A DNA stretch of 6,597 nt from Pseudomonadota bacterium (GTDB taxonomy: Bacteria; Pseudomonadota; Gammaproteobacteria; Xanthomonadales; Rhodanobacteraceae), in NCBI GenBank assembly GCA_021798675.1, contig JAJZGE010000102.1, positions 1 through 6,597 of the forward strand, given 5' to 3'. The notes under the pieces were generated by a model. That model was given only the letters and a program-made list of their open reading frames with translations. It searched no databases and had not been told where the DNA came from. The position numbers and the translations under genes are program-made. Of the stretch, positions 5,716 to 6,597 are shown piece after piece (positions within the stretch are counted from its first letter, which is position 1; every line of letters starts with the position of its first letter).

Positions 5716-6489
5716 CTATTTCAGCAGCAGGCTGGCGCCGACCTCGCGCAGGTCGTGCTGCTTGAGCAGCACCAGTTCGCGCCCTTCGATCGCGATCAGG
5801 CCCTGGCTGCGGAACCGCCCCAGTACGCGGCTTACCGTCTCCGAGGCGAGCCGCAGGTAGTTCGCAATGTCGCCGCGCGACATGCTGAGGTGGAAGCGCG
5901 TGGCGGAGAGGCCGCGCATCGCGAAACGCGTGGACAGGTCGATCAGGAAAGCCGCCATGCGCTCGTCCGCGCTGTGATCGCCGGCCAGCAGCGACGCGGC
6001 ACCGAGTTCCTTGCTGATCAACCGGAAGAGATGCTGTTGCATCGCCGGCTGGCGCGCCGCCAGCGCACTCATTGCGGGAAACGAGAAGCGGCAGAACTGC
6101 GTGTCCTCCAGCGCTACCGCATCGCAGGGGAAGTACTCGGGGTAGATGGCGTTGAGCCCGATCACCTCGCCCGGCAGGTAGAAACCCATCACCTGCTCGT
6201 TGCCCTCGCGGTCGAACAGCCGCGTCTTCACCGAGCCGCTGCGCACGGCGTAGATCGCCCGGAACGGATCGCCGGTGCGGAACACGTGCTCGCCGGTGCG
6301 GAACGGCCCCACGTGTTCGACCAGGCAATGCAGCTCGAGCAGCTCCTGCTTGCCATAACCCTGTGCTTGGCAGGCCGAGGAGAACGCGCAACTCGAACAG
6401 AACCGGGTGGCATCGCCATCGTCGGCGATGGGTTGGACGACCGGATGCGGCTGTCCTGACGAGTGGCTGGTTGCCATGGCGTCTCGCAT
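5716..6489 (-). CDS. fnr: FNR/ANR-type oxygen-sensing Crp-family regulator
   Basis: Cytoplasmic transcription factor of 257 residues in the Crp/Fnr family. The N terminus holds CSSCAFSSAC (C31, C34, C40), with the spacing of E. coli FNR C20, C23, C29. C133 (DTQFCRF) lies 93 residues after C40, exactly as C122 follows C29 in FNR. All four [4Fe-4S] ligands are therefore present, making it an oxygen sensor rather than a cluster-less DNR-type NO sensor. The cyclic-nucleotide-binding-like beta roll spans about 55-145, the dimer helix about 145-170, and the HTH about 200-226. The recognition helix SETVSR carries E217, S220 and R221, equivalent to FNR E209, S212, R213, which read TTGA half-sites. 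Extra cysteines C55 and C122 are present. Start: ATG 6489 gives this length; ATG 6477 (four residues shorter, weak GAG 5 bases upstream) is equally possible. Stop is TAG at 5716-5718. It likely controls the two operators in this window. Whether it is named fnr or anr depends on the host lineage. Confidence 0.93.
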   Translation of the reverse strand: MRDAMATSHSSGQPHPVVQPIADDGDATRFCSSCAFSSACQAQGYGKQELLELHCLVEHVGPFRTGEHVFRTGDPFRAIYAVRSGSVKTRLFDREGNEQVMGFYLPGEVIGLNAIYPEYFPCDAVALEDTQFCRFSFPAMSALAARQPAMQQHLFRLISKELGAASLLAGDHSADERMAAFLIDLSTRFAMRGLSATRFHLSMSRGDIANYLRLASETVSRVLGRFRSQGLIAIEGRELVLLKQHDLREVGASLLLK

Positions 6490-6520
6490 TGCGGGAATTG
6501 GCTATGCCGCGGATGGCTGC

Positions 6521-6526
6521 ATGATA
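6521..6526 (-). promoter_or_regulatory. Candidate -10 element of the fnr-like gene
   Basis: TATCAT on the minus strand, 5 of 6 to TATAAT, 31 bases upstream of ATG 6489. No good -35 hexamer is seen 16-18 bases further upstream, and no FNR-type box is seen in 6490-6597, so there is no sign of autoregulation by such a site within the window. Confidence 0.35.
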
Positions 6527-6597
6527 CGCAAGCAGCTCCGCCGCCGCGAATCTCCGTGGCAGCGCGCCGCAGGAAGATCGCCCTGCTGCTCGGCGAC

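Noticed and set aside
6556..6597. Possible divergent + strand gene starting at GTG 6556 (reads VAARRRKIALLLGD to the edge)
   Set aside because: Only 14 codons are visible, there is no Shine-Dalgarno sequence and no family can be judged; the sequence beyond the window is needed.
1..6597. CRISPR arrays, tRNA or rRNA genes, insertion sequences and attachment sites
   Set aside because: No spaced direct repeats, cloverleaf sequences, terminal inverted repeats or transposase motifs were seen; nearly all bases are accounted for by ordinary coding genes.

Overview
The window is a compact, high-GC (about two thirds G+C by eye) proteobacterial segment in which every supported gene lies on the minus strand. 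The mix is an FNR/ANR-type [4Fe-4S] regulator, NnrS, a DUF2249 protein, a DGC-domain protein and a UbiT-type protein. This points to a facultatively anaerobic, probably denitrifying beta- or gammaproteobacterium. A Rhodanobacter/Xanthomonadales-like or Rhodocyclales-like host would fit, but the exact taxon cannot be fixed from the sequence alone.

In transcription order (high to low coordinates) the layout is: an FNR-like regulator (5716-6489); an FNR-type 14-bp box (5689-5702); nnrS (4396-5643); a second FNR-type box (4371-4384); a DUF2249 gene (4093-4335); a 414-residue polytopic membrane protein (2868-4112); a DGC-domain cysteine-rich protein (2468-2857); a chorismate mutase-UbiT fusion (1639-2478); quinolinate synthase nadA (572-1597); and the 5' third of L-aspartate oxidase nadB (1-575, running off the window). 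From the DUF2249 gene down to nadB the genes overlap or are at most about 40 bases apart, so they probably form one operon.

How the genes may work together (inference): the regulator senses loss of oxygen through its iron-sulfur cluster and activates nnrS and the DUF2249-led operon through the two boxes. NnrS is linked to tolerance of nitric oxide and nitrosative stress. The UbiT domain belongs to the oxygen-independent ubiquinone pathway. NadB and NadA make quinolinate for NAD. The cluster therefore looks like an anaerobic respiration support package combining NO tolerance with quinone and NAD cofactor supply.

The most unusual item is the single polypeptide that joins an AroQ-type chorismate mutase domain, with its catalytic residues intact, to a UbiT/SCP2-like domain. 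It suggests a physical link between chorismate metabolism and anaerobic ubiquinone synthesis. The 108 bases upstream of the regulator (6490-6597) hold only a plausible -10 element and no convincing gene.
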